From Pelargonium nanum (Eukaryota; Streptophyta; Magnoliopsida; Geraniales; Geraniaceae), in contig JAYMTF010000422.1 of assembly GCA_036897485.1 (NCBI GenBank), positions 1-36,813 on the forward strand: 36,813 bases of DNA, written 5' to 3'. The position numbers and the translations under genes are program-made. Below, one piece after another: positions 36,803-36,813 of the stretch (position 1 is its first letter; each line of letters begins with the position of its first letter). The notes beneath the pieces are model-generated. The model was given only the letters and a program-made list of their open reading frames with translations, did no database searches and was not told where the DNA came from.

Positions 36803-36813
36803 GAGTTTTAATT

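Overview
This is an AT-rich plant nuclear segment from a eudicot, with compact GT-AG introns. I recognise seven protein-coding genes, separated by long AT-rich intergenic DNA carrying old retroelement debris. I see no rRNA, true tRNA, CRISPR or bacterial-type operon.

Layout. 1-1850 is gene-free. A metallochaperone-like HIPP gene (minus, 1851-2949) has lost the reading frame between its metal-binding domain and its CaaX tail. 2950-7414 is intergenic and holds a 5'-truncated LINE fragment (about 6425-6958). A four-exon VPS62/DUF946 gene (minus, 7415-9949) has a predicted signal peptide. 9950-14656 is gene-free. An intronless PHYTOCHROME KINASE SUBSTRATE gene (plus, 14657-16186) is followed by a Ty1/copia relic (about 16712-17092). 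A two-exon secreted peptide with 11 cysteines (plus, 17549-17981) follows. A five-exon HINT1-type HIT gene (minus, 18371-21218) comes next. A second small LINE fragment with a perfect 23-bp target duplication lies at 22637-22821. A UBA2A-type two-RRM protein (plus, 23151-24530) is followed by what looks like a long intron-containing 3' leader that also hosts a degenerate LTR element (24782-26261). A tRNA-derived SINE (30809-31028) precedes a three-exon group A bZIP (AREB3/DPBF3-like, plus, 32227-35376). A copia fragment and a 161-bp-period repeat close the window.

The genes do not form a pathway. Their order looks like conserved microsynteny: from memory, UBA2A and AREB3 are neighbours on Arabidopsis chromosome 3, with HINT1 and an HMA-domain gene in the same part of that arm, and UBA2B and EEL/DPBF4 are the duplicated pair on chromosome 2. 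UBA2A and the AREB bZIP both belong to ABA/stress biology, and PKS to phototropin/phytochrome signalling. I found no clear new multi-gene system. The best leads are the HIPP frame break, the Cx3C-patterned orphan peptide, the secreted VPS62-like protein, and the spliced UBA2A 3' region.
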